Source of the DNA: Corynebacterium tapiri | GTDB lineage: Bacteria; Actinomycetota; Actinomycetes; Mycobacteriales; Mycobacteriaceae | Length of the DNA stretch: 64,000 nt | Direction: 5' to 3' | NCBI RefSeq assembly: GCF_006334925.1 | Contig: NZ_VDHJ01000005.1 | Span: 1-64,000 of the forward strand | Part shown: in pieces, positions 33,410 through 43,500 of the stretch | Layout: the number at the start of each line of letters is the position of its first letter | Numbering within the stretch: position 1 is the first letter of the stretch | Notes under the pieces: model-generated | What the model saw: the letters and a program-made list of their open reading frames with translations, nothing else | What the model was told of the DNA's origin: nothing | The model's database searches: none | Translations under genes and position numbers: made by a program

Positions 33410-35455
33410 TTAGCGGTGCAGGTGCAGGGCGCCGAGTAGGTCTGCGCCGTAACGCTCCACCTTGATCGGGCCAATGCCGCTGATGCTCAGCAACTCCGCC
33501 TCGTTCTCGGGCAGGGTTTCAGCCACCGCCATCAGCGTGGCATCGCTAAAGACCATGTAGGCAGGAATCCCCTCTTCCTTGGCGATTCCCGCTCGCCAGG
33601 AACGCAAGGACTCAAAGACCTCCTGCTCCGCACCGGGTGGGCAGGACTCGTGGCGCCCCAGGACCTTCTCGGCTGGGGAGGAAAGCGGCGTGTCGCACAC
33701 CTTGCAGCGCTTGGGGCGACCAGTGGCCTTCGTGGACTTCGGGGCATCCAGCTCCGGGGCGATCCCGTCGAGGAAGCGGGTGCGACTACGCGTGGCCCGC
33801 CCGCCTTCCTGTCGAGCCAGCGACCACGAGCACACGAGGTGCTCACGAGCACGCGTGACGCCCACATAGAAGAGCCGGCGTTCCTCCTCGATCTGGGCGT
33901 CCCCTGCCTTGATGGCGTGCGAAATGGGCAACGTGTTTTCCACCAGCCCAACCAGGAACACTGCGTCCCATTCCAGGCCCTTGGCTGCGTGCAGGCTGGC
34001 CAGGGTCACCGATTGCAGTGTCGGGGGCTGCTTGGCCTCTGCACGCTGGCGCAGGTTGGCTATCACTCCCGGCAGATCGATTCCGGGTTTGCTCTGGGCG
34101 ATTTCGGTGACCAGGTCAACGAAGGCGCGCAGGGATTGCCAGCGCTCCCGGGCTTGGGCGCCTTCCGGCTCTGTGGTGGTCAACCCCAGCGGTGCCAATG
34201 CCGCCTTGGTGATGGCTACCGGATCCGGCGGGAGGTCGTCCCGTCGGCTCGCCTTAGTGAGTTCTGCCAGGGCGTCCCGGATCTCCGGGCGATGGAAAAA
34301 GCCCTCCCCGCCACGCACCTGGTAGCTGATTCCCGCGTCGGCGAGCGCCTGCTCAAACGCCTGCGATTGGGCATTGATGCGGTACAACACCGCAATCTCA
34401 CTGGCCGGGACCCCTTTATTCAGCAGCGAGAGAATCTCCCCAGCCACCTCTCGGGCTTCCGTCGGCTCGTCTGGGAAAGAACGGAAAGTCGGCTCCGGCC
34501 CGGCCGGGCGCATGCCGGTGAGCTCAAGGCGTGTGCCCGCCACCCGCCCGGTGGCCTTGGAGATTACTGTGTTGGCCAGCTGTGTGACCTGCGGCGTGGA
34601 TCGGTAGTCGCGCTGCAGCTTGACCACGGTCGCGTTCTCGTAGGTGCGTGAAAACCCCAGCAAATAATCCGGGGTCGCACCGGTAAACGAGTAAATGGTC
34701 TGGTTCGCATCACCCACCACGGTCAGGTCGTCGCGCTCCCCCAGCCACGCCTCGAGCACGCGTTGCTGCAGCGGGGTGATGTCCTGGTACTCGTCGACAA
34801 CAAAGCTGCGGTATTGCTGGCGAAACTCCTCCGCCACCCCGGGGGCGTTCTCCAAGGCCCCAGCCACGTGCAAGAGGAGGTCATCAAAATCGAGCAGCAT
34901 CCCCTCTGGCGTGGTCTTGGCCTGCTCGTAGCGTCGATACACCTCGGCGACCTTGGCAGCATCGGCCGGCGGAGTTCGACGATGCTTATCGACGCTTCCT
35001 GCATACCCATCAGCTGTGATCAACGACGCCTTCGCCCACTCGATCTCGCCCAGCAGGTCACGCACGCTGTCCTTGGTGGTGGGCAGGCCGACTGAGCGGG
35101 CAGCTCGTCCCACTAAGGGGAACTTGTTGTCGATCAAGCGCCACGGCAGATCGCCTGCCACCTGGGGCCAGAAGTATCGCAGTTGGCGCAGGGCCGCGGC
35201 GTGAAAGGTGCGCGCCTGCACGGCACCGATTCCCATGCGGGTTAAACGGTCCCGCATCTCCCCCGCAGCTCGTGAGGTAAAGGTCACGGCGAGCACGCGG
35301 TGCTGTCCCACAAATCCGTTGTCGATCAGGTGGGCGATCCGGTAAGTGATCGTGCGCGTCTTACCTGTTCCAGCGCCCGCCAGGATGCACACCGGGCCGC
35401 GCGGGGCGGTTGCCGCGACGCGTTGGTCCTCATCGAGTTGAGACAGATCGATCAT
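33410..35455 (-). CDS. uvrD2: ATP-dependent DNA helicase UvrD2
   Basis: A 681-aa SF1A helicase. Walker A GAGTGKT (residues about 27-33), motif II VDEYQD, motif III VVGDANQTIYSFTGA, motif V TLASLHAAKGLEWDAV and motif VI RRLFYVGVTRARE are all intact. A C-terminal HRDC domain (FESLRSWRAGIAKEEGIPAYMVFSD) and a zinc knuckle mark the actinobacterial UvrD2 type. The knuckle reads CKVC-14 residues-HESC, with His where UvrD2 normally has the third Cys. It is the first gene after nudC with no intergenic base (stop at 35456, start at 35455). Confidence 0.95.
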   Translation of the reverse strand: MIDLSQLDEDQRVAATAPRGPVCILAGAGTGKTRTITYRIAHLIDNGFVGQHRVLAVTFTSRAAGEMRDRLTRMGIGAVQARTFHAAALRQLRYFWPQVAGDLPWRLIDNKFPLVGRAARSVGLPTTKDSVRDLLGEIEWAKASLITADGYAGSVDKHRRTPPADAAKVAEVYRRYEQAKTTPEGMLLDFDDLLLHVAGALENAPGVAEEFRQQYRSFVVDEYQDITPLQQRVLEAWLGERDDLTVVGDANQTIYSFTGATPDYLLGFSRTYENATVVKLQRDYRSTPQVTQLANTVISKATGRVAGTRLELTGMRPAGPEPTFRSFPDEPTEAREVAGEILSLLNKGVPASEIAVLYRINAQSQAFEQALADAGISYQVRGGEGFFHRPEIRDALAELTKASRRDDLPPDPVAITKAALAPLGLTTTEPEGAQARERWQSLRAFVDLVTEIAQSKPGIDLPGVIANLRQRAEAKQPPTLQSVTLASLHAAKGLEWDAVFLVGLVENTLPISHAIKAGDAQIEEERRLFYVGVTRAREHLVCSWSLARQEGGRATRSRTRFLDGIAPELDAPKSTKATGRPKRCKVCDTPLSSPAEKVLGRHESCPPGAEQEVFESLRSWRAGIAKEEGIPAYMVFSDATLMAVAETLPENEAELLSISGIGPIKVERYGADLLGALHLHR

Positions 35456-36202
35456 CTACAGCTGCCTTCCCGTCTCCTCGTAGTACACCTGCCCCAACAT
35501 GGCCCTGGCAATCGAGCCCGGCCCGGCCAGCTGGATCTCGCTGAGTTCGGCCGGTCTGACCCACCGCGTCTCTGCCAACTCTCCATCCGGTTCGCTTATC
35601 GGATGCTCATCCTGGGTCACCGCGCTGAATCCGACCATGAGAGATTCTCCGATCGGCCAAGGCTGGCTCCCCCAGTATTGCGGGGTGCTGATCCTTCTTC
35701 CGGTTTCCTCTTTCACCTCGCGGATGAACGCTTCCTCGAGGTTTTCCCCGGCATCCACGTATCCCGCCACCAGCGAAAAGTAGGAGCGGTGTCGCCCGCG
35801 GGCCAGCAGCAGCTTTCCGGTATCGGCAAGCCACACCAGCCCGATCACCGCGGGATCAACGCGCGGGAAGATCTTGCCGCTTGCTCCCCCGCTAGCCACG
35901 ATGCCCGCGTCGTCGAAAAGCACTGGCGTGCCATCCAGTGGATCGAAGCGCAGCTTTTGGCGATGGGACAACAACGCCAAAGCGCGGGCTACCCGACGAT
36001 CTGAAATGAGCGTCCTACCAGCACTGAACCTAACTCCGGAATTGGCGTAGGCGGCTTCCTCGTCGGCGGTTAGTTGCACGGCGGTGAGATCGTCGGAAAT
36101 TTTGACGAGCCGCTCGACTGCGAAGCCATCGTCCACGCGCAGGGCATGACCATGCTCGTCGACGGCGACCTCGAGCGATTGCGTGACTAGGAAGGTGGAC
36201 AC
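35456..36202 (-). CDS. nudC: NudC-type NAD+ diphosphatase (Nudix hydrolase)
   Basis: A 248-aa enzyme that cleaves NADH to NMNH and AMP and may remove NAD caps from RNA. The Nudix box GYVDAGENLEEAFIREVKEETGR spans residues 148-169, and the NudC-specific motif SQPWPIGESLMVGF starts at 179. The four cysteines of the zinc ribbon that precede the Nudix domain in E. coli NudC are missing: residues 78-115 contain none. Start GTG 36202 with AAGGGA about 10 nt upstream. It lies between uvrD2 and the K+ channel gene, as in mycobacteria. Confidence 0.9.
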   Translation of the reverse strand: MSTFLVTQSLEVAVDEHGHALRVDDGFAVERLVKISDDLTAVQLTADEEAAYANSGVRFSAGRTLISDRRVARALALLSHRQKLRFDPLDGTPVLFDDAGIVASGGASGKIFPRVDPAVIGLVWLADTGKLLLARGRHRSYFSLVAGYVDAGENLEEAFIREVKEETGRRISTPQYWGSQPWPIGESLMVGFSAVTQDEHPISEPDGELAETRWVRPAELSEIQLAGPGSIARAMLGQVYYEETGRQL

Positions 36203-36208
36203 GAAGAG

Positions 36209-37291
36209 CTAGTCCCTTACCTTTTCTGGTCGCTCGCCGGCGGTACGGCGAATGTAGAGCAGGCGGTCACCCGGCTCGACGGTTTCCGCCTCCGGAGAAT
36301 CAATGCGGTACAGCTCCCCGGAGCGCACAATGCCCAAGACAATGTCTGCCAGGTGTCGAGGGTTGGCCCCAACCTCGTCCTCGGCAACCGGGCGGTCGGC
36401 AACCGCGAGTCCCTCATCAGGGCTGAGAAGGTCCTCCATCATCGCCACCACCGTGGGGGTGACAGTAGCCAGGCCGAGCAGGCGGCCGGCCGTTTCGGAA
36501 GAGATCACCACAGAGTCCGCACCCGATTGCTCCAACAGGTGTTGGTTCTCGGACTCGCGTACCGACGCCACGATCATGGCCTTCGGGGCGATCTCGCGCA
36601 CGGAGAGCGTGACCAGCACAGCGGTGTCATCGGAGCTGGGCGCCACCACCACGCTCCGCGCACGCGGGGCACCGGCGATCTTAAGCACGTCGGCCTTGGT
36701 TCCCGAGCCGTGCACCGTGACTAGGCCTAGCCGCTCAGCGCGGGACAGGGCCGCCTTGTCGGTATCGACCACCACGATGTTGCTGGCGGGCATGCCGTCC
36801 GCCATGAGGGCGGAGACGGCAGAGCGGCCCTTGGTGCCAAAGCCGATGACGACGGTGTGGTTACGCACGAGTTTTCTCCATCGTTGAATCTGCAGAGTCT
36901 TGCGGGAGTTCTCCGTCAGCACCGACAGGGTGGTGCCGACCAGGAGGATAAGGAAGGCGATACGGGCCGGGGTGACGATAAGGATATTGACCAGGCGCGC
37001 GCCTTGGGTCACAGGGGTAATGTCGCCATACCCCGTCGTCGAGAGCGACACCGCTGAGTAATACAGGGCGTCAACAAACGTCAACGGCTCGCTATAACCG
37101 CCCCGGTCAAAGTAGGCCAGCAAGGTGATGGCGATGAGTAGGACGAAGGCGTAAAGAAACCGCCGTCCGATCAGCGCCCAAGGGCTCGCCGCAACGGCTC
37201 CCGGGATGTTGATCACGCTCAGCAGAGCGTGATCCGGCAGCTCGTTGAGCTCCACATCTCCTTGGAAGCGTGGGCGAAACGGTTTGCTCAT
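36209..37291 (-). CDS. Two-helix potassium channel with RCK (TrkA-N) domain
   Basis: A 360-aa ion channel. An N-terminal cytoplasmic stretch leads to two transmembrane helices (about 42-62 and 100-125) enclosing the pore loop with the K+ selectivity filter TTGYGD at 85-90. The C-terminal RCK domain starts at VVIGFGTKGRS (148) and is followed by an RCK-C segment. The domain probably senses a nucleotide or divalent cation. ATG 37291 is preferred over GTG 37321 because GAGGAAGG lies 8 nt upstream. The counterpart in M. tuberculosis is Rv3200c. Confidence 0.9.
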   Translation of the reverse strand: MSKPFRPRFQGDVELNELPDHALLSVINIPGAVAASPWALIGRRFLYAFVLLIAITLLAYFDRGGYSEPLTFVDALYYSAVSLSTTGYGDITPVTQGARLVNILIVTPARIAFLILLVGTTLSVLTENSRKTLQIQRWRKLVRNHTVVIGFGTKGRSAVSALMADGMPASNIVVVDTDKAALSRAERLGLVTVHGSGTKADVLKIAGAPRARSVVVAPSSDDTAVLVTLSVREIAPKAMIVASVRESENQHLLEQSGADSVVISSETAGRLLGLATVTPTVVAMMEDLLSPDEGLAVADRPVAEDEVGANPRHLADIVLGIVRSGELYRIDSPEAETVEPGDRLLYIRRTAGERPEKVRD

Positions 37292-37345
37292 GCGTGGGGC
37301 CTTCCTCAACCTCTCTGGCACGCGGACATTTTCTGCCTGGCTACC

Positions 37346-40300
37346 TTAGTCCTCAGTGAACTCACCAGCTGCTTCCTGCAGTAGGTGGGCAAGGTCCTGA
37401 CCACTCGGCAGGTTTCGTGGAGCCAGCGTCGTACCGCTGCCGACGTAATAGAACGCGGCGTGCACAGGTTGATCGGAATCAATGATTCGCCGCCACGCCT
37501 CGGCGTACACCGCCAGCTGGATCTCGGCGGAGCGCAGCTGCTGGCCCGTGGGAACATGGCCAGTCTTCCAGTCCACGACGGTCCACGTTCCATCGGAGTC
37601 CTGGAAGATCGCGTCCATGCGGCCACGCACCATGGTCTCCCCGATGGAAACTTCGAAGGGATGCTCCACGTAGGTGGGAGTGCGCTGAGCCCACTCGCTA
37701 GCTAGGAAGGCCTCCTTCAGCTCTTCTAGCTGAGCGGCATCGACGGCAGGCTCGTCGATTCCAGGCAGCTCGGTGTCGTCGAGAAGCGATTGCGCCCCGA
37801 AGCGATCCTCGAGCCACTGGTGGAAGGCCGTTCCGCGCTTGGCATAAAGGTTGGGCTTAAAGGGGACGGGTCGACGCTGACGGCGCGCGAACTGGAGCGG
37901 GTCGCGCTTGATGGCAACCAGGTCGGTGGCCGTTAGCTCCTGCGGCAGCTCGACGTCGACGACCGGAGACTGGGACGCCTCATGCTCTTGGATGAGTGCC
38001 GTTGTTTCTCGCTCGAGGATGTCGAACATCTCGCCGCTGGTGTGAGCCGGAAGGTCGCCCATGGCTTCACGAACGAGCCGTGCACCTGCACGAATGTTCT
38101 CATCAACGGGCAAGTTTGGGAAGGTCCCGGTGACGGGATCGGGAGGTGTCTTCTGTTGGTCATCCGCTGGCTCAAAGCGAGACACAACAGACTCGGGGAA
38201 TGCATCCATGAGCTTGGCAAACGGCGTGTACGCCTCCTTTTCCGACGCAGTGATACTGAGCCACTGCTCGGTTCGGGTCATGGCCACATAGAACAGGCGA
38301 GCATTTTCCTCCGCTGCGGCTGCTCGGTCAGCGTCCTTGATCTGCTTTCCCAGGTCCAACATTTCTTTGCGGTCCCCGAGCTCGCCATACTGCTCTGCAT
38401 CCTGGGCAGGAGGTACCTTGTGCACCATTGTGAGATGAGTTTCCCCCTGCGCGCGGTAAGTCCTACTGTCTGCATGGAGCACCGCCACAGCGTGCCACTC
38501 CAGTCCCTTGGCCTTATGCCCCGTGAGTATCTGCACACGGTCGCCCTTGAGTTTTACCTCGCCCTGTTCGAGGCCTTTCTCGTGCTCCTGCGCAATCGCC
38601 AGATAATCCAGTAGTGCGGGGAGCGTATCGACGTTCGAGCTTTCCACCTGGTCAAGGAAGGCGTCGATATGCACAGCCGCGTGAGTGTTTCGCCCAGGCC
38701 GCGACATGACCTCAGTGCGCACGCCGAAGACCTTGTCGATCTCGGCAAAAATATCCACCACGTCATTACTCAGACTGTGCGTGCGCAGATAGCGCAGGCA
38801 CTGGCCAAGTCGCTCCAAGCGGGCAACTGCCTCTGGCGAGTAGCGTTCCCGCTCGCCCAGGTCAGCTACCGCATCCGTGAAACCAGCCACGGATTCGGGG
38901 GCCTGATCCACGGCCTCGGCTAGCTGATTATTCATCCGCTCTTGAGGGTCCAGCGGCAGCTCCGTACGCTCCTTGATGCCGTTTAAGTTCTTCACCCGAT
39001 CTGCCAATGCCTGCACGTCTGCCACACCGAGTCCTACCAATGGTCCGGTCAGTATTCGCAGAGCCGCGGCATCGTCGTGCGGGCGCACCAGCATCGTGGC
39101 CAGGGCAACGAGATCGGCGACCTCTGGAACGTTGAGCAGTCCGCCTAACCCCACGATTTCGTGCGGAATGTCTCGCTCGGCAAAGGCTTGGGCAATGGCA
39201 GCGCTGTCTTTGTTCTTGCGTACCAAGACCGCACCGGTAAACACCTCGCCGGAGTCGCGCACTCGGTGATATTCCTGTGCCATGGCATCAGCCACCCAGG
39301 AAATTTCTTCCTCCCGGGTTTCGAACGTTCCCAGGCTGACTACGCCATTTCCCGCCCCCGGGCGAGGCTCAAGTTCGGCCACCGGGCGGGTGTTCTGGCT
39401 CGTACGTCCCTCTGGGAAAAACACATCCTCCGAGACTCCATTGGCCATCGAGAGCACCTGGCTGGGGTTGCGCCACGACGTAGTGAGTTCACGCTTGGGG
39501 GCGGGCACTATGTCTTCTTCTCCCCCAGCCGACACGGGGAAGTCCTCTCCGAATTGCGCCAGGTTTTCCACCGTCGCACCGCGCCAGCGATAGATAGCTT
39601 GCATGGGATCGCCCACTGCGGTCACCGTGAGCGATTCGTCCACGACACCCCGGCCATCAGGAGTGCCGAACAAGTGAGAAAGCAGAATTCGCTGGGAGTG
39701 CGAGGTGTCCTGGTATTCGTCCAACATGACCACTCGGAACCGACGACGCTGCGACGCTGCCACCTCCGGTTGGTCGCGAACCAAGCGTGCTGCCACCGAC
39801 ATGCGCTCGTTGTGCGTGACCACGGATCGGCGCACCAATTCGGCCTTAAAGCGCTTGACCAGCTCCAACATGTCGATGCGCTGGGTGGCGGTGGCAATCC
39901 ACGCCTGGAGATCTTTGGTTAGACCGTCCCCTCTCTGCTTCGGTCCCTTGGGAAGGTCCTCGATAGTGGTGATGAGCTCCTGGCTACGTGCCAGCGCCTC
40001 ATCGAGAGTGATGAGGTCGTTGTCCAGGTTTGTCACCAGATCGAGGAGGTGAGCCACCACCGTCTGCGAAGAGTGCGAGGTACGCAGAGTTCCCCGATAA
40101 TCCATCACCACGTCGTGGGCAATGGTGTACAGCTCGCCTTCGGTAATTAGCCGAGCGCCGGGCTCAACCGGAACGAGAAGGCCGTACTCCCTAATCAAGT
40201 TGCCTGCGTAGGAGTCATAGGTGGCCACGGTGGGAGGCAAAGTGACCAAATCATCAGCCAGCCTGCCGGAGGGATCAAGATCCTTGATCTTTGGGCTGGC

Positions 40301-40576
40301 AGCCAAGGCCTGGAACTGCCCACGAATGCGCCGGCCTAATTCCTGCGCGGCCTTGCGCGTAAAGGTCAACCCCAGCACCTGGTCGGGAGTGGCGTACCCA
40401 TTAGCGACGAGCCACAGCACGCGAGAGGCCATGGTTTCCGTTTTGCCTGCACCTGCACCGGCAACGACGAGCATGGGGCCCGGTTCAGCCTGCGTCACTG
40501 CAGCCTGCTGCTCAGTGGGTGCGCGACCTGGACCATGAACGATGTGAGACAGGATGGTGGGGGAAATTTCAGCCAT
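37346..40576 (-). CDS. adnB: AdnB subunit of the AdnAB helicase-nuclease
   Basis: A 1,076-aa motor-nuclease. The UvrD-like motor is complete: Walker A VAGAGAGKTE (38-47), motif II MLDEYQDTS, motif III VGDPMQAIYRWRGA, motif V LTGHKAKGLEW and motif VI FYVAMTRTEQWL. The C-terminal RecB-family nuclease has TVVDWKTGHVP. AdnAB resects double-strand DNA ends in mycobacteria, with AdnB as the main motor. ATG 40576 overlaps the adnA stop by 8 bp (ATGGCTGA); the open frame runs further but would lie inside adnA. Confidence 0.93.
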   Translation of the reverse strand: MAEISPTILSHIVHGPGRAPTEQQAAVTQAEPGPMLVVAGAGAGKTETMASRVLWLVANGYATPDQVLGLTFTRKAAQELGRRIRGQFQALAASPKIKDLDPSGRLADDLVTLPPTVATYDSYAGNLIREYGLLVPVEPGARLITEGELYTIAHDVVMDYRGTLRTSHSSQTVVAHLLDLVTNLDNDLITLDEALARSQELITTIEDLPKGPKQRGDGLTKDLQAWIATATQRIDMLELVKRFKAELVRRSVVTHNERMSVAARLVRDQPEVAASQRRRFRVVMLDEYQDTSHSQRILLSHLFGTPDGRGVVDESLTVTAVGDPMQAIYRWRGATVENLAQFGEDFPVSAGGEEDIVPAPKRELTTSWRNPSQVLSMANGVSEDVFFPEGRTSQNTRPVAELEPRPGAGNGVVSLGTFETREEEISWVADAMAQEYHRVRDSGEVFTGAVLVRKNKDSAAIAQAFAERDIPHEIVGLGGLLNVPEVADLVALATMLVRPHDDAAALRILTGPLVGLGVADVQALADRVKNLNGIKERTELPLDPQERMNNQLAEAVDQAPESVAGFTDAVADLGERERYSPEAVARLERLGQCLRYLRTHSLSNDVVDIFAEIDKVFGVRTEVMSRPGRNTHAAVHIDAFLDQVESSNVDTLPALLDYLAIAQEHEKGLEQGEVKLKGDRVQILTGHKAKGLEWHAVAVLHADSRTYRAQGETHLTMVHKVPPAQDAEQYGELGDRKEMLDLGKQIKDADRAAAAEENARLFYVAMTRTEQWLSITASEKEAYTPFAKLMDAFPESVVSRFEPADDQQKTPPDPVTGTFPNLPVDENIRAGARLVREAMGDLPAHTSGEMFDILERETTALIQEHEASQSPVVDVELPQELTATDLVAIKRDPLQFARRQRRPVPFKPNLYAKRGTAFHQWLEDRFGAQSLLDDTELPGIDEPAVDAAQLEELKEAFLASEWAQRTPTYVEHPFEVSIGETMVRGRMDAIFQDSDGTWTVVDWKTGHVPTGQQLRSAEIQLAVYAEAWRRIIDSDQPVHAAFYYVGSGTTLAPRNLPSGQDLAHLLQEAAGEFTED

Positions 40577-43500
40577 GGGTAATCGCCTGTCCTTCCGGTT
40601 GGATCGGGCATAGGGAATGAATCGGACAGTGGTCACACTGCGGGCCAGTCACCGCCGTAAGCCGTGGCCCCTTCATAGACTCGACCAACCCGGGCAGCAA
40701 TTGGGCAAAAGCCTCATTGTCCTCTGCAGTCTGCGGAGCCTGCGGCAAAATCGGGACCTTGACGTTGGCGCTCGCCGGGTAGACCAGGTTGGCCCCGCCT
40801 ACCTCCATAGGTTCGTCGTCCTGAACAGCTGTACGGACTCCAGTCCCATCGAAAACGCCACGGCTCAAGGCCAACTGGTATGCACGTAGCTGCACATGCT
40901 CGCTGGCTTCCTTCTTGGTCGGAGGAGTCTTTCCGGTTTTCAAATCGATGATGTGATAGTTCGCCTGGTCATCTATCTCCAACCGGTCAATGCGCCCAGC
41001 GATGCTTACGCCAGGGGTGACGTCGACGTGGACGTCCACCTCGGGCTCGACGAGGGTGAATGTCGACCGAGAATTCTCTACCCACTCGGCGGTCCGTTGC
41101 AAGAGCCGCTCGAAGGCCCCAGCGTCTTCCTTCAGGCGCCATTCGGGATCATTTTGGACGGATCGGTACGCATCCATGGTGCACAGTCGAGCGTATTCCT
41201 CGTCCACTCCGCGGCCTAGGGCCTCCAAGTAAATGTGTGCGAGCGTTCCGCGAATCATGTGCAGCGGTTTCTCGGTGTCTTCCACCATGCGCCCGACCAC
41301 CGCGTTAAGGGGGCAGGCCATAAGCGCCTCAATGCGAGAAGGCGATAGACGACCGTTAGCAAACAATTGCTCCTCAGTCGTCGGCTCTGTCATCGACCAC
41401 CACTGCTCTGGGTCAGCCCCGGGCACTCCCGCCTGTGCTAGTCGAGCAAGCTGGCGGGCGGCCTGCGTGCGCTCGTCCTCCCGCGCGTCTGGATCACACA
41501 CAGTTCGGCGCAAAAGCGCAACCAGAGAGGAAGCAGAGAGCAAACGCACCGGCGAGACGGAACTGTCTTCGCCGGGCTGGTAAGTCGCTTCATCAACTCG
41601 CTCGGTAGTTACCAGTTGCACCGGTAGATTCCAGGTTTTCGCAAGCTCGTCGATAAGCCGAGACTGCTCGATCGGTTCAGCTGCTTCGAGGTTGTTGGCC
41701 GAGGTCACCGTGACAAAGTCACAGGCACGGCTAGTGGCAACGTGAAGCAGACGCCGCTCCTCCTGCAAGCGAGCTGCCGCGTGAGACACGGGCACGGAAG
41801 GATCGATGCCACGGTCGACAAGATCCAACAGGTTCTCCTGCCCGAACAGCGAGCCCGTCTCTCCCAGAGTTGGCCACACGCCCTCGTACACTCCGGCCAC
41901 GACGACGGCGGAAAACTCTCGCCCGACCGCAGCGTGCGCAGTCAACAAGTTCACGGCTTGGGGGCGTTGCGCACGGCGATCGCGCACTCCGGTGGGCAGT
42001 TCCTGGGCCGCGATATGGTCCACAAAACTCGTGATGCTGGCGGTGCCGGGGTGCCGCTCGACGAAGTCTCCTGCGGAGTCGAAAAGCGCCATGACGGCAT
42101 CTAGATCCCGATCAGCCTGGGATCCGGTCGGCCCACCACGCAGCGCGGCGGCCATCAGGGAATCTGCTCGAGAGGTGGCGTTCCACACCTCCCAGAGCAC
42201 CTCCTCCAGACTTCCGCCGCTGCGCAAGCTTGCTCGACCGGCGTCGAGGACGAGGCGGATCCTTACCAGGATGTTCTGTTCGGCCTCCGTGAGCACCTCG
42301 CTGAGGTCCGGAAGATCAGCCGAGGACGACAGCAACATCAACAGGGTGTCCATGCCGCGCATGCTGGGGTCAAGCCTTCGCAGGCCGCGAATGAGGCGAC
42401 GCAGCGTCACGGGATCGGCTCCGCCAATAGGGCCCACGATGAGGGTTTCCCACTCTCTCGGGCTCAGCGTGTGCTCCAGCGCCCGTAGCCCCAGGAGGAG
42501 GGAGGAAACAAGATGGTGTTCTGCCAGGACAATGTCCGTGGGGTCCGAGGCAACGGGCACGCCAGCGCTCAGCAGCGCTCGACGCATTGCGGCCAATTGG
42601 GAGGTCGACCGAACAATCACCGCCATGTCGGAGTAATCGATCCCTCCTTCCAGATGGTGCCGGCGAATGCGGTCAGCCACCGCTGCACCCTCGGCCGTGG
42701 CGCTGTCGGCCACGAGGATCTCTCGCTCTGGGCAGCGTTTCGATGCGCCGAGAGATACATCGCAGCCTGGGTCTGCCTCGAACTCATCGAAGAATGCTGT
42801 GGTGGCACCGCGGAAGTGGAACACGGACTGGCTGCGGTCGCCCCCGATGATGGTGAGCCCGGATGACTCCCCGGGCAGAATTCGATTGATGAGTTGACCG
42901 GCCTGCGGATCCAGGTGGTGGGCATCATCCACAAGAACCGTATGCCACGCGCGCTCGATCTCAGTCTCCAGCGCGAGAGTAGTCAGCTCGCTCGCCGAGT
43001 AGTTGTGGGTACCGGTCAGCGCCATGGCCTGCTCGTATTCCCCCAGGAAGTCTCCGGCAGCAACCCACAGTTGATTCCCGTGCTGGCGCCCGAGATCCAT
43101 GAGGTCCTGTGGTCCGAGTCCGCGCTCCACCGCACGCAGCAAGAGATCGCGCAGCTGGCGAGCGAAGCCCACATACGTAAGCGCCTCTCGCACATTGTCC
43201 GGCCACAAGCCTCGGCCGTCCTCCGCATGACCCGCCAGGAGCGTGCGGATTACCCCGTCTTGCTCAGCTCCGGAGATCAGACGAATGTCTGTCTCCTGCG
43301 CCTGGCGCACCAAGGCGAAGGCAAGCGAATGCACGCTGCGCACCAGCGGGGCGCTAGAGACATAGCGGCCACGGGCGAGCAACCGCTCGTGCAACTGTCG
43401 GCGAACCCGGGACCCGCTTTCCTTCGACGGGGTAATAAAAATCAACCCGTTGGGATCCGCACCACCAGCGATTCGTTCTACCGCTGCTTCCACTAGAAAG

